A stretch of 33,703 bases of DNA from Actinomycetes bacterium (GCA_023395755.1 JAEWYG010000041.1:1-33703), one strand, 5' to 3'. Positions 23,171 to 32,439 are shown, counted from the first letter of the stretch. The notes: generated by a model not told the origin, from the letters alone. Program-made: numbers and translations.

Positions 23171-24622
23171 ATGGTATCGTCATTGCGCAGGGAGCTGTGG
23201 CGCACGCCCGACTTGCTGGGCTTTGCGGCGCACTGGATATGGATATGGTGCGTGTTCTGGAGTCCGCTTTTCTACGAAGAGAGCGAGCATCTCGATGCAC
23301 TCGGAGCAGGAGTTGGCCTCGTGCCGCTCGAACCACTGTGGGTTATGTCACTGTCGACCAATGTTGTAACCATAGCCTTTCTCCTTATGCTTTCTCACTT
23401 GCGAAACCCACTCGGCGACGTTAGAGGACTCCCTTTAGCTGGAGGCATCATCACTACCGCAGGCACCTTAGCCTTATCACATCCTGTCCTTGTCTTTATC
23501 GGTAGCGGAGCCTCACTCATATATGTTTCGGGTGCCGTACTGACCGGCGTTGGAAGCGGTATCATCGTGACCATGTGGGCCGAGCTGTTCGCTTCGCTCG
23601 GATCGAAGCGAACAGTAAACTACAGCGTGATGGCGCTCCTTATTGCAGCAGGACTTTACTTTATCGTACGACTGATTCCTACCGATATGGCACAAGTACT
23701 CGTAGCCATGCTACCCCTTGCTAGCATGGGTCTTTTCCTTCACTACAAGCACAGTGCCCCTCGTCTGCCACGTCGCAACCGCAACGTAAGGGTAAAGGAA
23801 AAACCACCCATAAAACTTATCGCCATTGCGCTATTCTTCGGCGCGTCCTTCGGCATCATGAAAGGACTCTTGGCTCCCGCCGGAAATGAATGGATTATAG
23901 TCCGAGACTTACTGAATATCGTGGCCATCGTAGGCGGCTCCCTTGCCATCTTCGTCACCATGAGCGTATATAAAATGGATTTCGACCATCTAACCTACCA
24001 GATAGCACTACCCTTGATGGCGGCGGGTTTTCTCTTCCTGCCACTCGCCGAACCATGGAACGTGATCGGAACCGGCGTTCATCAGGCAGGGTATCAGTAC
24101 TTCTATATCGTTTTATGGGCCTTGTGGCCCGTCGTGGTAGCGCGCGGCAACGTCCCCGCAGGCTGGGTGGTAGGTTGGGGCCTTTTCTCGATCCAGCTTG
24201 GACAATTTATCGGCTCAGTTGCAGCTTCTATAGTTATCGGCCTTATCACTACAGAGCTGCAGATGGCAATGCTGTCTGCTGGGTTCATCTTCGCCATCCT
24301 TATTATCGCTCTATTCGCCTTAGGCAACGGCTCAGCAAACACGGCATGGGGCTTCGTCAAGCCCATGGAAGAGACTGATACCGCATCAGACTTTGAGAAG
24401 ACCGGCACGCGTCTGGCACGTAGGTGTCACTTATCACCTCGCGAGGTTGAGGTATTCTTTCTGCTGGCAAAAGGTCGCAATCGCGCTTTTATCAGCGAAG
24501 AGCTGGTTATCGGAGACGAGACAACAAAGAGCCATATTAAGAGTATTTATCGCAAAGCAGACGTGCATTCGCAGCAAGAGTTGATCAACCTAATCGAAGG
24601 CGAAAATAACGAGAAGGCCTAG
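23171..24622 (+). CDS. Membrane-bound LuxR-family transcriptional regulator (LuxR-3)
   Basis: 483 residues with about twelve hydrophobic helices and a C-terminal LuxR helix-turn-helix (about 418-478): LSPREVEVFFLLAKGRNRAFISEELV, then TTKSHIKSIYRKADVHSQQELINL. The loop after helix 6 is strongly basic (HYKHSAPRLPRRNRNVRVKEK), consistent with a cytoplasmic loop between two six-helix halves. The start follows AGGGAGGGG. It diverges from flavoprotein 3; the GGGGGAAAT dyad between them is the likely binding site. Downstream on the same strand is the DUF4405-type cytochrome, separated by 137 bases. The three LuxR proteins of this window share architecture but differ in most residues, as expected for sensors of different compounds. 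Confidence 0.88.
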   Translation: MVSSLRRELWRTPDLLGFAAHWIWIWCVFWSPLFYEESEHLDALGAGVGLVPLEPLWVMSLSTNVVTIAFLLMLSHLRNPLGDVRGLPLAGGIITTAGTLALSHPVLVFIGSGASLIYVSGAVLTGVGSGIIVTMWAELFASLGSKRTVNYSVMALLIAAGLYFIVRLIPTDMAQVLVAMLPLASMGLFLHYKHSAPRLPRRNRNVRVKEKPPIKLIAIALFFGASFGIMKGLLAPAGNEWIIVRDLLNIVAIVGGSLAIFVTMSVYKMDFDHLTYQIALPLMAAGFLFLPLAEPWNVIGTGVHQAGYQYFYIVLWALWPVVVARGNVPAGWVVGWGLFSIQLGQFIGSVAASIVIGLITTELQMAMLSAGFIFAILIIALFALGNGSANTAWGFVKPMEETDTASDFEKTGTRLARRCHLSPREVEVFFLLAKGRNRAFISEELVIGDETTKSHIKSIYRKADVHSQQELINLIEGENNEKA

Positions 24623-24648
24623 GTATATTCTAACCATTACTATGAAGC

Positions 24649-24664
24649 TTTCGTAAGAACGAAA
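24649..24664. repeat. Short inverted repeat upstream of the DUF4405-type gene
   Basis: TTTCGT, AAGA, ACGAAA, 96 bases before the next start codon; a possible operator or short leader hairpin. Confidence 0.3.
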
Positions 24665-24759
24665 ACGCTGTTTCAGGCTACCTTCAGGTTCAAATGGTTT
24701 CATGATTCTTGTGAGTGTGATTCTTGCATCGGCAAGGACCACGGCAAGAAAGGATTTTC

Positions 24760-25596
24760 ATGAAGCGAAAAACCGTCGCCAAGATTCTGATTGATCTTAT
24801 CATGCTGGTTATCTATCTTCAGTTGATGTTTTGCTACGACCTTAACACGCTTTATCACGAGGTTATGGGCATCGCAATCGGCGCTCTCTTCATCGTACAT
24901 ATGGCCCTGAACGCCAAACCCCTTATCGGCCTACTTCGAAAACTACCTCAGGGCAAACTGAGTCCTCTGCGAACCGTATTAGCCATAGCAGACTGCATCT
25001 TGCCGCTGGGCATGGCGACGATCATCGTCTCAGGCGCACTGATTGCCCGCGACCTGTTCGTAGGCCCAGGCGGCATGGAGGTGGTAACAGTACACAGTGT
25101 AGCATCCTACGTCTGCCTGGCCATACTCGTACTGCACGCAGCGCTACACGCCCGCTATCTTGCTGGCATTACGAAGAAAATCGCACGTTCGGCGGTACCG
25201 CAACGCATTGCAAGCGCAACCGGTGCCATTTTTGTTACCGGCGTACTTGTCTGGACAGACCTCCTTGGTGGTATATCAGGATCGACGCTAACAACCCAGG
25301 CGACCACAACCGAAGCGACATCACTCATCAATCAGGCGCAAGACCTTGGTGCCACCACGGCTGAAAGCTCCCGCGCACAAGGACGCAAAGAAGAATCCGC
25401 CGACAGCGAGTCGACAGACGAGAGCGCATCATCCTCAAGCGGCGAGACTACAGCATCGCCCTCGCCCGAAAGTTCCGCCACCGCAAATCAAGGCACCACC
25501 TCTATCGTGTGCACGCTCTGCCCCAAGGCCTGTCCTCTCACCAATCTGCGCTGCGGTCGCGGCACCCAGTGGGCACAGGAAAACGGATACGTGTAG
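24760..25596 (+). CDS. DUF4405-type membrane cytochrome b with a Ser-rich, four-cysteine tail
   Basis: 278 residues from ATG 24760 (AAGAAAGGA just upstream; a 12-residue longer reading is not supported). About five hydrophobic segments (8-26, 34-51, 72-96, 110-128, 150-170) with histidines H33, H47, H112, H126 and H130 in helices, as expected for haem-b ligands in DUF4405 proteins. Basic loops after segments 2 and 4 indicate those loops are cytoplasmic, which puts the tail outside. The tail (175-250) is low-complexity Ser/Thr/Glu/Ala and ends in CTLCPKACPLTNLRCGRG (C251, C254, C258, C265). I do not recognise the four-cysteine module; it could hold a metal or cluster. Likely role: moving electrons from the menaquinone pool to exported reductases. 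It follows LuxR-3. Confidence 0.75.
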   Translation: MKRKTVAKILIDLIMLVIYLQLMFCYDLNTLYHEVMGIAIGALFIVHMALNAKPLIGLLRKLPQGKLSPLRTVLAIADCILPLGMATIIVSGALIARDLFVGPGGMEVVTVHSVASYVCLAILVLHAALHARYLAGITKKIARSAVPQRIASATGAIFVTGVLVWTDLLGGISGSTLTTQATTTEATSLINQAQDLGATTAESSRAQGRKEESADSESTDESASSSSGETTASPSPESSATANQGTTSIVCTLCPKACPLTNLRCGRGTQWAQENGYV

Positions 25597-25719
25597 GTTA
25601 ACGATTCCGCCTTCACTTATCCTTTGACAGGGCGACCTAATCACTATGGTATCGTGTATGTTTGTATGCTGAACACACCCAGCGATAGCATCGTTGACAG
25701 GAGAATGAGGGGATCTGCT

Positions 25720-26973
25720 ATGCCGAACCACCGCAACGTCGAGAGAGATGCAGAAATCGACGTGAAGCTGGAAACCGAAATCGAAACACTCAAGGAAAAA
25801 GAAGTACAAGCCCAGACAGTGCCGAAGAAAAAGGTTCCCCTAATCCTAAAGGTGTTTGCCATCCTGTGCATTGTCGGCGGCGTGGCGGTTCTTCCTATGA
25901 TGGCCTTCGTCATCGTGGTTATGGTATTCGCACTGCAAAACGGCAGCTTCGCTGGCGACTCTACCGCCACCGTGGTGCTGCTTTTCGTAGAGCTTGCTCT
26001 TCTCGCCGTGCTTGCCGTAGCATTCATCGTTTTCGGCATTCGCTTGCTGCGCGACAAGCGACGCAATGCCGCCCAGATGGCCGAGGTGCTCATCGGCTTA
26101 CTCGTGGCTGCCATTCTTGTAGACATCATGCTGTTCGGCCTGGACGGAACCCTTATTTTCTATGCGGTATTCATGGTGTTTCTTGTTGCCCTGACCAGCT
26201 ATCTCGACCCGTCGCTTGCTGAGGAGCGTGAACTGCAACGCAAGTTGCGCGACATGGAAACGCGCGAGGAGGCCGAAGAAGGAACACTCGGGCGCGACGA
26301 AACAGGCAAAGGCTTTATCGCCCTGAACTTCTTCAATCTGTTCTGGATCTTCGTCGTATGTTGCGTGCTAGGCCTGATCATCGAAACGGTATACCACTTC
26401 GCCGTGGTGAACCCCGGCCACTACCAAGACCGCGCCGGCATGCTGTATGGGCCGTTCTCCCCCATTTACGGCTTTGGCGCTGTGCTCATGACCATGGCAT
26501 TGAATCGCTTTCACAAGAAGAACTTCATCATCATCTTCTTAGTAAGCGCTGCAATCGGTGGCATCTTCGAGTATCTGACCAGCTGGTTTATGCAGTATGC
26601 CTTCGGTATCGTAGCGTGGGACTACACTGGTACCTGGCTCTCCATCGATGGACGCACTAACGGCATGTTCATGATCATGTGGGGCTTCTTGGGGCTCGCT
26701 TGGATCAAGCTGCTGCTACCTCAGATGCTCAAGCTGGTAAACCTGATCCCCTGGAACCTGCGCTATGCTATCACCACCGTCTGCGCCGTATTGATGATAG
26801 CGAACGGGGTCATGACCCTCGTTGCCTTGGACTGCTGGTACGGCCGCATGGCCGGCAACACGCCCGATAGCGCTATCGCCCAGTTTTGCGCGGAACATTA
26901 CAACAACGAATTCATGCAAGAGCGCTTTCAAAGCATGAGCATTGACCCCGAGAAGGCAACCCGCGCAAACTGA
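25720..26973 (+). CDS. Multi-pass membrane protein with PF06541-type (putative ABC-transporter type IV) domain
   Basis: 417 residues. The first about 45 are charged (coiled-coil-like ETEIETLKEKEVQAQ), followed by several hydrophobic helices, a charged middle (about 168-195), and a C-terminal membrane domain with MLYGPFSPIYGFGAVLMTMAL, GGIFEYLTSWFMQYAFGIVAWDY and RTNGMFMIMWGFLGLAWIKL. Those motifs match the PF06541 family, annotated as putative ABC transporter permease although no ATPase partner is seen here. Function is not established. The frame opens at 25624 and other ATGs precede, but GAGGGGA before ATG 25720 marks the start. A TTGACA at 25624-25629 may be part of its promoter. It is a single-gene unit ended by a strong hairpin. 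Confidence 0.75.
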   Translation: MPNHRNVERDAEIDVKLETEIETLKEKEVQAQTVPKKKVPLILKVFAILCIVGGVAVLPMMAFVIVVMVFALQNGSFAGDSTATVVLLFVELALLAVLAVAFIVFGIRLLRDKRRNAAQMAEVLIGLLVAAILVDIMLFGLDGTLIFYAVFMVFLVALTSYLDPSLAEERELQRKLRDMETREEAEEGTLGRDETGKGFIALNFFNLFWIFVVCCVLGLIIETVYHFAVVNPGHYQDRAGMLYGPFSPIYGFGAVLMTMALNRFHKKNFIIIFLVSAAIGGIFEYLTSWFMQYAFGIVAWDYTGTWLSIDGRTNGMFMIMWGFLGLAWIKLLLPQMLKLVNLIPWNLRYAITTVCAVLMIANGVMTLVALDCWYGRMAGNTPDSAIAQFCAEHYNNEFMQERFQSMSIDPEKATRAN

Positions 26974-26994
26974 CGCGATATCCTTCAACTGAAA

Positions 26995-27028
26995 GACGGA
27001 GCTGCATCACTTTCGATGCAGCTCCGTC
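26995..27028 (+). terminator. Terminator after the PF06541-type gene
   Basis: GACGGAGCTGCATC (26995-27008), loop ACTTTC, GATGCAGCTCCGTC (27015-27028): fourteen perfect pairs followed by GTGTTTGGG, a poor T-run. The stretch 27029-27357 after it is AT-rich and holds no gene I can support, only a small TATTCT/AGAATA dyad and possible promoters. Confidence 0.65.
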
Positions 27029-27357
27029 GTGTTTGGGATGAACTGAATCGAGCGGTCGTACTAAAAAAATTATTCTGCTAACCATAATTCTCAAAGCTCT
27101 ACGCTAACTACACTTATTACCAGCTTAACTTTACGTCACCTTTAATATTCTTTTCGAGAATAATTTTAAACAGGTGATATAAAAGGACTAGTCTCTTTAT
27201 GACGTTCAGAAACCATCCTTTCTATCGTTATAAACCTCCTTTTTAGAGCATGTGCACCTTGTTGTTCCTTCCTATACTCACGTTGTTGCTTGAGATTCTA
27301 GACAAAACGTAACGGGGCTGCGGGCATTTTTCGATGCCACGCGGAACAGGGGGAATC

Positions 27358-27966
27358 ATGGCTCTCAGCATTATCGAACACAATCCTATGCTCAAAAAAC
27401 CACTACTCGCTGTATTGGCAGCAGCCAATACCTGCACACCGATAAACCGATCTGAACTCGAAGCTCACCTGCTTGAAACATGGAGCGATGAGTACGCGCA
27501 AAGTCCTTCTGTTTCCATAGATATCCTCGCGCGCAACAAAGCGCTCTCAGAGTGCTTATATGTCAACGGCAGACCCTACGACGGCACACGGGAAGATCTC
27601 CAGCTCGACTATGACGTCAAAGAAGATGCCGTAGTTGAAGCGCGTCTTTCCCTTACCAACGAAGGCCGCGAACTTATAAAAACTTATGCACCTGCGACTG
27701 CCTTACAAACGCTCATTACCAGCAAGCCTCACTATCGCGACGTCTTCGAAACTATTCTACGTGCTTGCAGCACCGAAACTGGCTGTTCCTGCACCAATCT
27801 TGAACGTGTCCTTGCTACTATGCCTCAACTTCAGCCTCATCCGGAGACGCAGCAAACGGCCGTATATCCCCAATACTTTATTGATGCCCTCGAATCGGCA
27901 GGCGGCATTACCTGGAAAAACTCCTGGTTCGCCACAAAAGCAGGTAAGGCTATCGTCACCGTTTAA
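27358..27966 (+). CDS. Unrecognised 202-residue protein upstream of the molybdoenzyme operon
   Basis: I do not recognise a family. The protein has no signal peptide or membrane helix. It seems to consist of two similar-sized halves, each with a helix-rich start (PLLAVLAAANTCTPINRSELEAHLLETW and VFETILRACSTETGCSCTNLERVLATM) followed by residues that could form a wing (EARLSLTNEGRELI and WKNSWFATKAGKAIVTV), which suggests a pair of winged-helix domains; this is inference from pattern only. ATG 27358 follows CAGGGGGA; the earlier in-frame start at 27334 lacks a ribosome binding site. It is on the same strand as the molybdoenzyme operon, 238 bases upstream, and could be its regulator or an independent gene. 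Confidence 0.65.
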   Translation: MALSIIEHNPMLKKPLLAVLAAANTCTPINRSELEAHLLETWSDEYAQSPSVSIDILARNKALSECLYVNGRPYDGTREDLQLDYDVKEDAVVEARLSLTNEGRELIKTYAPATALQTLITSKPHYRDVFETILRACSTETGCSCTNLERVLATMPQLQPHPETQQTAVYPQYFIDALESAGGITWKNSWFATKAGKAIVTV

Positions 27967-28204
27967 CTCATCCTTTCCCGAGCCGACTTTCCCTCCCCAG
28001 GCTCGGAACCCTTCCGCGCCCGAAGCGCCCTCTTTATCACAAAGCAGTGCTTTGGGCGCGACGGAGTGGCATGTGCACTTGCGGGGCTACAAGAGCACAT
28101 CGAATAACCCAAGCCCACATACTTCATCGGACTCAGCCTTAGGGGACGCCCACAGGCTCCGAATAGCATCACCCGAACTAACAGACGAGAAGGAAGGATA
28201 AGTT
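27967..28204. other. Structured intergenic stretch before the molybdoenzyme operon
   Basis: It holds the dyad CCGAGCC/GGCTCGG (27978-28006, no T-run), then a second structure in which AGCGCCC-type and AAAGC arms pair with GCTTTGGGCGC (about 28019-28062). I see no clear promoter and no coding frame. Confidence 0.4.
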
Positions 28205-30991
28205 TTGGCTACTACAGATATCAGTAGACGCAGCTTTGTCAAGCTTGGTGCCTTTGCTACAGCCGCCGCTGCAATGAGCGGTGTCGCAGGGTCAAACTTG
28301 ATACCTGTCGAACCTGCCGTTGCAGCTGAGTCTAACCAGACGCAGAAGATTAGAACTATCTGTCGCGCCTGCCTCAACAACTGCGGCATGATCGCCCATG
28401 TGCGCGATGGCAAAGTGGTTAAGCTCGAAGGCGACCCGGACGACCCCATGAACAAGGGGGCCGCCTGTGCAAAGGGACTCGCTGGCATTCAGGCACTTTA
28501 TAATCCCAACCGCATCAAATATCCCATGAAACGTCGGGGCGAACGCGGCTCCAACGAATGGGAACGTATTTCGTGGGAACAGGCAATCAACGAAATTGCC
28601 GATGTAATGTGGGAGTACTACCAAAAAGAAGGTCCTAAGAGCCTGGTAACCTCCACCGGTGGTGGCGGCAACCCGCAGTTCTTTTCACCCGCACGCTTCC
28701 TTTCCGTATGGGGCGGTGGCAACTTTTTCGAACCCGGTTGCGCGCAGTGTTACCTGCCGCGTAATCACATGGAATTCTGCCTGAATGGTACGGCAGACAC
28801 CTCACTAGCCGACGGCCCCGTAACTGAGGTCTACCTACCCGGCATCCTATCCGACGACTTGTGTACACCCACAAAAACTTATGTTATGTGGGGTGTGGGG
28901 CCCAGCTATCACGGCATTGGCTCAACGGGCCGTGTGGTAACGGATCTACGCAACAACGGTATGAAAACAGTGGTTATTGACCCGCGCTTCACCCCCGACG
29001 CAGCACGCGCTGATGTATGGCTGGCTATTCGCCCCGGCACCGACGTAGCGCTCATGCTGGCATGGATAAACTACCTCATCAAAAATGAGCTGTGGGACAA
29101 AAACTTCTGTCGCGAGTGGACAAACCTACCCTTCCTGGTACACGAAGACACCGGCATCACTTATCGCGCAAGCGAGCTGGGACTTGGCAGCGAGAGCGAG
29201 TACGTGGTGTGGGACAAAAACACCAACGCCGCCGCGGCCATGCCCTACCCGTTTAATGCCGCCCTCAATCCGGAAATGTTTGGTACCTACACGTTGCCTA
29301 ACGGCGAAAAAGCGCGTACCGCGTTCCAAATCATGAAGGATCATGTAGCTGAATGGACACTCGAGCGTGCAGCAGCGGTATGCTGGCTCAACGCCGACGA
29401 GATAGAGAAAGCTATCAACATCTACGTCGAAGGCTGCCCAAACGCGGGCGTTTCACTTGGCGTGGCAACCGACCAAACACGTAACTCCGCGCAGGCTGCA
29501 CAGGGTGATGCTATTCTCGACATCCTTATGGGCTGCATCCGTCAGCCTGGCTCCATCGTGCAAGATCGCCCCTGCTATGTTGAGCCCTGCAACTACGTGG
29601 TACAACCATTCGGCCTTCATCATCCCGACCATCCGCTTCGCATGCCCGACTCCGAAGCGCAGGCCCGCTTGGGTTACACCGAGCACAAGGGTTTAGGACA
29701 CTGGCTGGCAAGCCATATCCCCACAGTACTTAAAGCCATCGAAACAGGCGAGCCGTACCGTCCGCGCATTTGGATTGAGCGTTCAGGCAATAAGTTAGCC
29801 ATGATTGGCAACGCCACGCGCTTCTACAACGCCATGATGACCACCGAGCTTAACGTGCATATGTATATGCACTGGACTACCACCAGCGTGTGCTTAGCCG
29901 ACTACGTATTACCCACTGCAGAGTGGCTTGAGACCGCCTACGCACAAGACCGCCTGAACACCTACGCCATTCGTCGTCCTTGCACGCAACTCTACGAATG
30001 TGTGGACGAATGCATGCACTGGTCGTGGTTGGCGGCAGCCCTAGCCGATCGCGGTCACCAGCGTGCCATCGACTCCTTCAACCCAGAGATCGCCGGTAAG
30101 TTCTATGGTACCTACTGGCGCACCTATGAGGAGTACAAAGATTATGTTGGCTACTTCGTAGGCAGCTTCTATTACAATAACGAGAATTGGGACTGGAAAA
30201 CATTCGACGCGCAAGCTCCCAGCGAGTACCAGACCATCGAAGAATACGCAGCGAAATCCTACAACAGTCACCTGTTCGACGATGAGAAAAATCCCGGCAA
30301 ACCCGTCGGATTCCACACCACGTCAAAACGCTGCGAGCCGTACTTCGATGGCAACATTCACTTGGGCAACACCGGCACCATTGATGGCAAAGGCACCATG
30401 CAGCCAGCCACCAACGTATACCCAAAGTCCGACAACTACAACCCCCTGCCATACTACCTAGAGCCCTTCGAGTCGCCACTGACCGACACCGAGTATCCCT
30501 ATGTGCTCACCCAAGGACGCATCCCATTCTTCCATCACGGCACGCTACGCAACACACCCTATACACGCGAGATGTATCCGTACCCTGAAACATGGATTAA
30601 CCCGGAAACCGCCCGCGAAATCGGCATCGAAAATGGTGACTGGCTGTGGCTAGAATCGCGTCGCGGCAAAACCCAGGGCCGCGCCCGCATCACCAAGAGC
30701 GTGGCTCCAAAGGTTATCTATCAGGAGCGTTTCTGGAACCCCGAACTGCTTGATTCGGCAGATCCGAACCGGGCATGGCAGGTTATGAACATCAATGTAC
30801 TCACCCAGAACAACGACGAATGTCCCTTTAACGACGTGTACGGAACCTACACCTTACGTGGCATCACCATCAAGATAACCAAGGCAGATGGGGCACCCGA
30901 GGGCGTATGGATTGAGCCCGAGGACTTCACCCCGTGGCTACCCGAACTGTCTGAGAATACCGGAGGAGGTAATGCCGTCTATGGCGCGTAA
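28205..30991 (+). CDS. Tat-exported molybdopterin oxidoreductase catalytic subunit (DMSO reductase family)
   Basis: 928 residues. Tat motif SRRSFVKLG (7-15), probable cleavage after AVA near residue 40. An N-terminal [4Fe-4S] site C53, C56, C60, C88 (CRACLNNCG...GAACAKG) is followed by the bis-MGD domains, with WGVGPSYHGIGSTGRVVTDLRNNG and VVIDPRFTPDAARADVWLAIRPGTDVALMLAW. At the usual molybdenum-ligand position is GCAQCYLPRNHMEF, so C179 or C182 may bind the metal. The C-terminal domain has EYPYVLTQGRIPFFHHGTLRN. The closest functional guess is the group holding pyrogallol transhydroxylase, acetylene hydratase and gut catechol dehydroxylases, but the substrate is unassigned. The start is TTG at 28205 with GAAGGAAGGA upstream. 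It heads an operon with ferredoxin, anchor and chaperone genes. Confidence 0.9.
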   Translation: MATTDISRRSFVKLGAFATAAAAMSGVAGSNLIPVEPAVAAESNQTQKIRTICRACLNNCGMIAHVRDGKVVKLEGDPDDPMNKGAACAKGLAGIQALYNPNRIKYPMKRRGERGSNEWERISWEQAINEIADVMWEYYQKEGPKSLVTSTGGGGNPQFFSPARFLSVWGGGNFFEPGCAQCYLPRNHMEFCLNGTADTSLADGPVTEVYLPGILSDDLCTPTKTYVMWGVGPSYHGIGSTGRVVTDLRNNGMKTVVIDPRFTPDAARADVWLAIRPGTDVALMLAWINYLIKNELWDKNFCREWTNLPFLVHEDTGITYRASELGLGSESEYVVWDKNTNAAAAMPYPFNAALNPEMFGTYTLPNGEKARTAFQIMKDHVAEWTLERAAAVCWLNADEIEKAINIYVEGCPNAGVSLGVATDQTRNSAQAAQGDAILDILMGCIRQPGSIVQDRPCYVEPCNYVVQPFGLHHPDHPLRMPDSEAQARLGYTEHKGLGHWLASHIPTVLKAIETGEPYRPRIWIERSGNKLAMIGNATRFYNAMMTTELNVHMYMHWTTTSVCLADYVLPTAEWLETAYAQDRLNTYAIRRPCTQLYECVDECMHWSWLAAALADRGHQRAIDSFNPEIAGKFYGTYWRTYEEYKDYVGYFVGSFYYNNENWDWKTFDAQAPSEYQTIEEYAAKSYNSHLFDDEKNPGKPVGFHTTSKRCEPYFDGNIHLGNTGTIDGKGTMQPATNVYPKSDNYNPLPYYLEPFESPLTDTEYPYVLTQGRIPFFHHGTLRNTPYTREMYPYPETWINPETAREIGIENGDWLWLESRRGKTQGRARITKSVAPKVIYQERFWNPELLDSADPNRAWQVMNINVLTQNNDECPFNDVYGTYTLRGITIKITKADGAPEGVWIEPEDFTPWLPELSENTGGGNAVYGA

Positions 30992-31613
30992 TTGCTTGGT
31001 AATCAACCTCGATCGTTGCATCGGTTGCTACGCCTGCGAAGTGGCATGCAAGATGGAAAATGACATCGCCTTGGGCGAGCGTTGGAACAAAGTGGTGCAG
31101 GTGGAGCCGTTTGGCGAGTTCCCCCATGTGTCCACCTACTGGCTGCCGGTTATGTGCCAACAGTGCGAAGAATCGCCTTGCACTCACGTGTGCCCCACAG
31201 GAGCCTCGTACCGCGACGAAAAAACCGGCATGGTGCTAGTAAGCAAAGAGAAGTGCATCGGCTGTAAATACTGCATGATGGCCTGCCCCTACGGCGTGCG
31301 TAGCTGGAACAAAGCGCAACACGTAGTAGAAAAATGCACCTTGTGCAACCATCTGACCGCAGCTGGCGAGCAACCGGCCTGCGTGAAGAACTGCTGTGGT
31401 AAAGCGCGCTTCTACGGCGATATAGATGATCCTTCTTCCGACGTATCAAAAGAACTCGCGAAAGCAAGCTCTGACGCAATCCACTACCTGCCCAATGCTG
31501 GCAACGAACCTCTTTCTGTCTACATTCTCTCACCAAGGTTTGGTGAATGGCGCGCGGATGATCTCACTCAAACTACTAACCTGTACGTAACAACCGAGGG
31601 GAGCGTGGACTAA
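30981..31613 (+). CDS. Four-cluster ferredoxin subunit (DmsB/PsrB/NrfC-like)
   Basis: 210 residues, no signal peptide; it would be carried across the membrane with the Tat-exported catalytic subunit. Four cysteine groups are visible: CIGCYACEVAC, CQQCEESPCTHVCP, CIGCKYCMMACP, and CTLCNHL...CVKNCC, giving four [4Fe-4S] clusters. It passes electrons between the membrane anchor and the catalytic subunit. ATG 30981 lies ten bases after AGGAGGT and overlaps the catalytic gene by eleven bases; ATG 30972 is too close to the ribosome binding site. The stop TAA overlaps the next ATG (TAATG), so the three genes are translationally coupled. Confidence 0.9.
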   Translation: MARNCLVINLDRCIGCYACEVACKMENDIALGERWNKVVQVEPFGEFPHVSTYWLPVMCQQCEESPCTHVCPTGASYRDEKTGMVLVSKEKCIGCKYCMMACPYGVRSWNKAQHVVEKCTLCNHLTAAGEQPACVKNCCGKARFYGDIDDPSSDVSKELAKASSDAIHYLPNAGNEPLSVYILSPRFGEWRADDLTQTTNLYVTTEGSVD

Positions 31614-32434
31614 TGGAAATCCAATGGGCATTGGTCCTGTTCACCGTTATTAGTGGAGCAGGCGCGTGGCTCTTCGCCTTCTCTATGCTGGGGTACTTGC
31701 TGAAGAAAAACGAAACCCCCAGCAAGATGGAAGCCATCATCTCTCTTGCGTTGATGGTGGTGGGTGGCTGTATGTCAGTTATGCATCTAAGCCATGTCGA
31801 TCGTATTCTTGAAGCGCTGAATCACCCCACCTCGGGCATCTTCATTGAAGCTGCCATGATTGGTGTACTGTGCATAATTTTGGCGGTATACCTTATCATG
31901 TTGGCGCGCGGCACGTCTGAGAAAGCACGCACCATCGTGGGGATTTTTGGCCTCCTTATGGGCATAGTGTTCACGTACGCTTGTGGCTCGTCCTACATGA
32001 TGGAAGCTCGTCCCGCGTGGCAGACTGTAACGCTACCGTTAGCCTACCTCGGTACGGCTGCAGCTGCAGGTGCTGGCCTGAATCTACTGCTCAAAGCTGT
32101 ACAAAAAGCCGAGCACCCTGCCGTTTCCTTTGCTGGGTTACTGTCTATTGTCGGCGGTGCGCTAGGAGCCATACTAGCCGCTGCATTTTGTATCTCGGCA
32201 GGGTCCTATATCGCCGAATCTCAAAACGGCACTATGACGTGGGTCATCCTTTTGTTCGTGACTACCGTGGTAGTAATTATTTGCGGTGTGGTAGCGCTTA
32301 AGCAACCTAAAAACACCTTGACGCTAGGTGTGGTAGCCCTCGTGGCGGGCCTCATTGCTGCAATAGCGCTCCGCATAGTCATGTGGCTTATTGGCACGCC
32401 CTTCATGGACTTTTTCCTCATGGCCCTCGACTAA
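31613..32434 (+). CDS. DmsC-like membrane anchor subunit
   Basis: 273 residues with eight hydrophobic helices. SVMHLSHVDRILEALNHPTSGIFIEAAMIG is the family signature of DmsC-type anchors (normally HLGxPxRxxxALxHxxSS with a quinol-facing histidine). It anchors the catalytic and ferredoxin subunits in the cytoplasmic membrane and exchanges electrons with menaquinol. It starts at the ATG overlapping the ferredoxin stop. Charged residues are few, as usual. A strong GAAA-loop hairpin follows its stop codon. Confidence 0.88.
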   Translation: MEIQWALVLFTVISGAGAWLFAFSMLGYLLKKNETPSKMEAIISLALMVVGGCMSVMHLSHVDRILEALNHPTSGIFIEAAMIGVLCIILAVYLIMLARGTSEKARTIVGIFGLLMGIVFTYACGSSYMMEARPAWQTVTLPLAYLGTAAAAGAGLNLLLKAVQKAEHPAVSFAGLLSIVGGALGAILAAAFCISAGSYIAESQNGTMTWVILLFVTTVVVIICGVVALKQPKNTLTLGVVALVAGLIAAIALRIVMWLIGTPFMDFFLMALD

Positions 32435-32439
32435 ACACC

